Below the pieces are notes generated by a model, which ran no database searches, was not told the origin of the DNA, and saw nothing but the letters and a program-made list of their open reading frames with translations. Shown here piece after piece: positions 62,904-64,000 of a stretch of DNA of 64,000 nt. Position 1 is the first letter of the stretch; every line of letters starts with the position of its first letter. The position numbers were made by a program, and so were the translations under genes. The DNA lies in the NCBI GenBank assembly GCA_947499725.1, contig CANMPK010000002.1:372001-436000 (forward strand). The letters run 5' to 3'. This stretch comes from an uncultured Paracoccaceae bacterium. GTDB lineage: Bacteria > Pseudomonadota > Alphaproteobacteria > Rhodobacterales > Rhodobacteraceae.

Positions 62904-63953
62904 TTGAAAAAAGTGAAAAACTTGATCAGCGGTGCATTGGCTTGTGCGGTACTTGGTACGGCTGGTGTACCTGCGTTTGCAGACACCGTAGACGGTCCGT
63001 CCGTCTTCTGGAAAATCTCGATGTGGGGTAACCCACGGGCTTTGTCCGCTGGGATGGAAGCCATGGCCGAAAAAGTGCGCGAGGACACTGGCGGCAAATT
63101 TAACATTAAAATTTTCTACGGCGCGCAGTTGTCCAGCTCGCGCGAGAACCTTGATGGTCTGAAGCTGAATGCCTTTGAAGGCGCTGCGATTTGTAACTTC
63201 TATCATCCAGGTAAGAACCCAGCATGGATGGTGTTCTCTTTGCCGTTCCTGCCTTTGGGTGATCCACAAGTCGACAAATACGTACGCACCAAAATGTTCG
63301 AGCATCCGGCGATTGTGGCCGATATGGAGAAGTGGAACGCGGTTCCATACGCCTCCGGACTGTTGCCGCAGTATGAGGTGCTGGGCAAAGGCACGCCGCC
63401 ACAGAACCTGTCTGATTGGGCAGGTTTGCGTGTCCGCGCGGGCGGTGGCCTTGGCAGCGCGATGGAGAAATTGGGCGCTGTAAAGCAGACCCTTCCAGCG
63501 GGCGAAACATCGACAGCCTTCCAACGCGGTGCGTTGGATGCGGCGGCCTTCCCGTACACCTATGCGCATGTGTCGTTCAAAATCAGCGAAGAGGCGGATT
63601 GGTTCACATCCAACCTTGCGCCGGGCACATCTGAATGTGGCTGGGTCTTTAACAAGACAGCCCATGACGCCCTACCAGATCAGTACAAAGAGCTGCTGGT
63701 GAAATACCGCGATTTGGTTCTGGATACAGAGCTAGAAGCCTATGCGGCAGCGGATGCGAAGAACTTGCCAGAGTTTGAAGCCAGCATGACCAAGATCACC
63801 TATTCTGACGAGCAACTCGCAGAGTTCCAGAAGGTGGCCGGTCAGCCGGTTTGGGATGATTGGATCGCTGCGAACAAAGATACATTTGACGCGCAGGGCG
63901 TGTTTGATGCGGTCTTTGAATATGCCGAGGAAGCCAAGGCGAAAATGAACTAA
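62904..63953 (+). CDS. TRAP transporter solute-binding protein (second DctP)
   Basis: A 349-residue periplasmic binding protein with signal peptide LISGALACAVLGTAGVPAFA. DctP features: IKIFYGAQLSSSRENLDGLK, YEVLGKGTPPQNLSDWAGLR with the following VRAGGG in which Arg can bind the carboxylate, and FQRGALDAAAFPYTYAHVSF. It starts at TTG 62904 with GGAGGA six bases upstream. It differs clearly from the binding protein at 58.1 kb. A strong terminator follows before any permease gene, so permeases either lie beyond the window or those at 59.3-61.1 kb serve both. Confidence 0.92.
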   Translation: MKKVKNLISGALACAVLGTAGVPAFADTVDGPSVFWKISMWGNPRALSAGMEAMAEKVREDTGGKFNIKIFYGAQLSSSRENLDGLKLNAFEGAAICNFYHPGKNPAWMVFSLPFLPLGDPQVDKYVRTKMFEHPAIVADMEKWNAVPYASGLLPQYEVLGKGTPPQNLSDWAGLRVRAGGGLGSAMEKLGAVKQTLPAGETSTAFQRGALDAAAFPYTYAHVSFKISEEADWFTSNLAPGTSECGWVFNKTAHDALPDQYKELLVKYRDLVLDTELEAYAAADAKNLPEFEASMTKITYSDEQLAEFQKVAGQPVWDDWIAANKDTFDAQGVFDAVFEYAEEAKAKMN

Positions 63954-63970
63954 GGGATTACTCCCGACTG

Positions 63971-63996
63971 GAGGCGCCTTCGGGCGCCTCTATTTT
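63971..63996 (+). terminator. Terminator after second dctP
   Basis: GAGGCGCC (63971-63978), TTCG tetraloop, GGCGCCTC (63983-63990), then TATTTT. A textbook intrinsic terminator, possibly leaky so that the binding protein is made in excess over permeases downstream. Confidence 0.9.
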
Positions 63997-64000
63997 CCTA

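Overview
The window reads as chromosomal DNA of a marine-type alphaproteobacterium, most likely Rhodobacterales (Roseobacter group). The reasons are the gene families and their order (gpmI-envC-ctpA-rppH, glnK-amtB, moxR-DUF58-DUF4159, split mlaA/mlaC), several TRAP transporter genes, CtrA-like sites (TTAC-N7-TTAAC) in front of flagellar genes, and moderate-to-high GC with many GTG/TTG starts. No rRNA, tRNA, CRISPR array, insertion sequence or prophage was found. This is a reading of the sequence; no database search was run.

Layout. 1-4.4 kb: the 3' part of dapE, a GNAT enzyme, a DUF2064 protein and rnr. 4.4-7.9 kb: DUF1801 and WYL-regulator genes divergent, a lytic transglycosylase and a small-molecule kinase. 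7.9-11.4 kb: an eroded flagellar locus with fliK-flgD on one strand and flgJ-like/flgN-like genes on the other. Beyond these lies a 31-codon relic of motB joined out of frame to the tail of an unknown gene. 11.4-15.9 kb: polA, a membrane protein, a VOC protein and DUF1285. 15.9-22.6 kb: a four-gene MoxR/DUF58/BatA-DUF4159/VWA-like operon. 22.6-30.3 kb: housekeeping genes (gpmI, envC, ctpA, rppH, smpB, sseA, aminotransferase). 30.4-33.4 kb: a secreted hydrolase divergent from a membrane-embedded AraC regulator, with a striking 43-bp nested palindrome between them. 33.5-35.2 kb: glnK-amtB. 35.5-50.3 kb: cell-envelope and housekeeping genes (a class A PBP, OmpA, sfsA, map, rsmD, a peroxiredoxin, mlaA/mlaC, regulators).

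50.6-64 kb is the most unusual part. A yciI-like/mcd/matB operon (malonyl-CoA decarboxylase and malonyl-CoA synthetase) is divergent from a seven-gene operon. That operon encodes a fumarylacetoacetate-hydrolase-type enzyme, a RutE-type nitroreductase, an OsmC protein, a complete TRAP transporter and an intradiol ring-cleavage dioxygenase. A GntR/FCD regulator follows, divergent from a second TRAP binding protein. AT-rich palindromes centred on ATCGAT lie in both divergent promoter regions, one of them on the -10 box of a near-consensus sigma-70 promoter. The whole block therefore looks like one GntR regulon. It would import a cyclic or aromatic acid, open it and pass a malonate-type product to acetyl-CoA. 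The substrate and the order of steps are inference.
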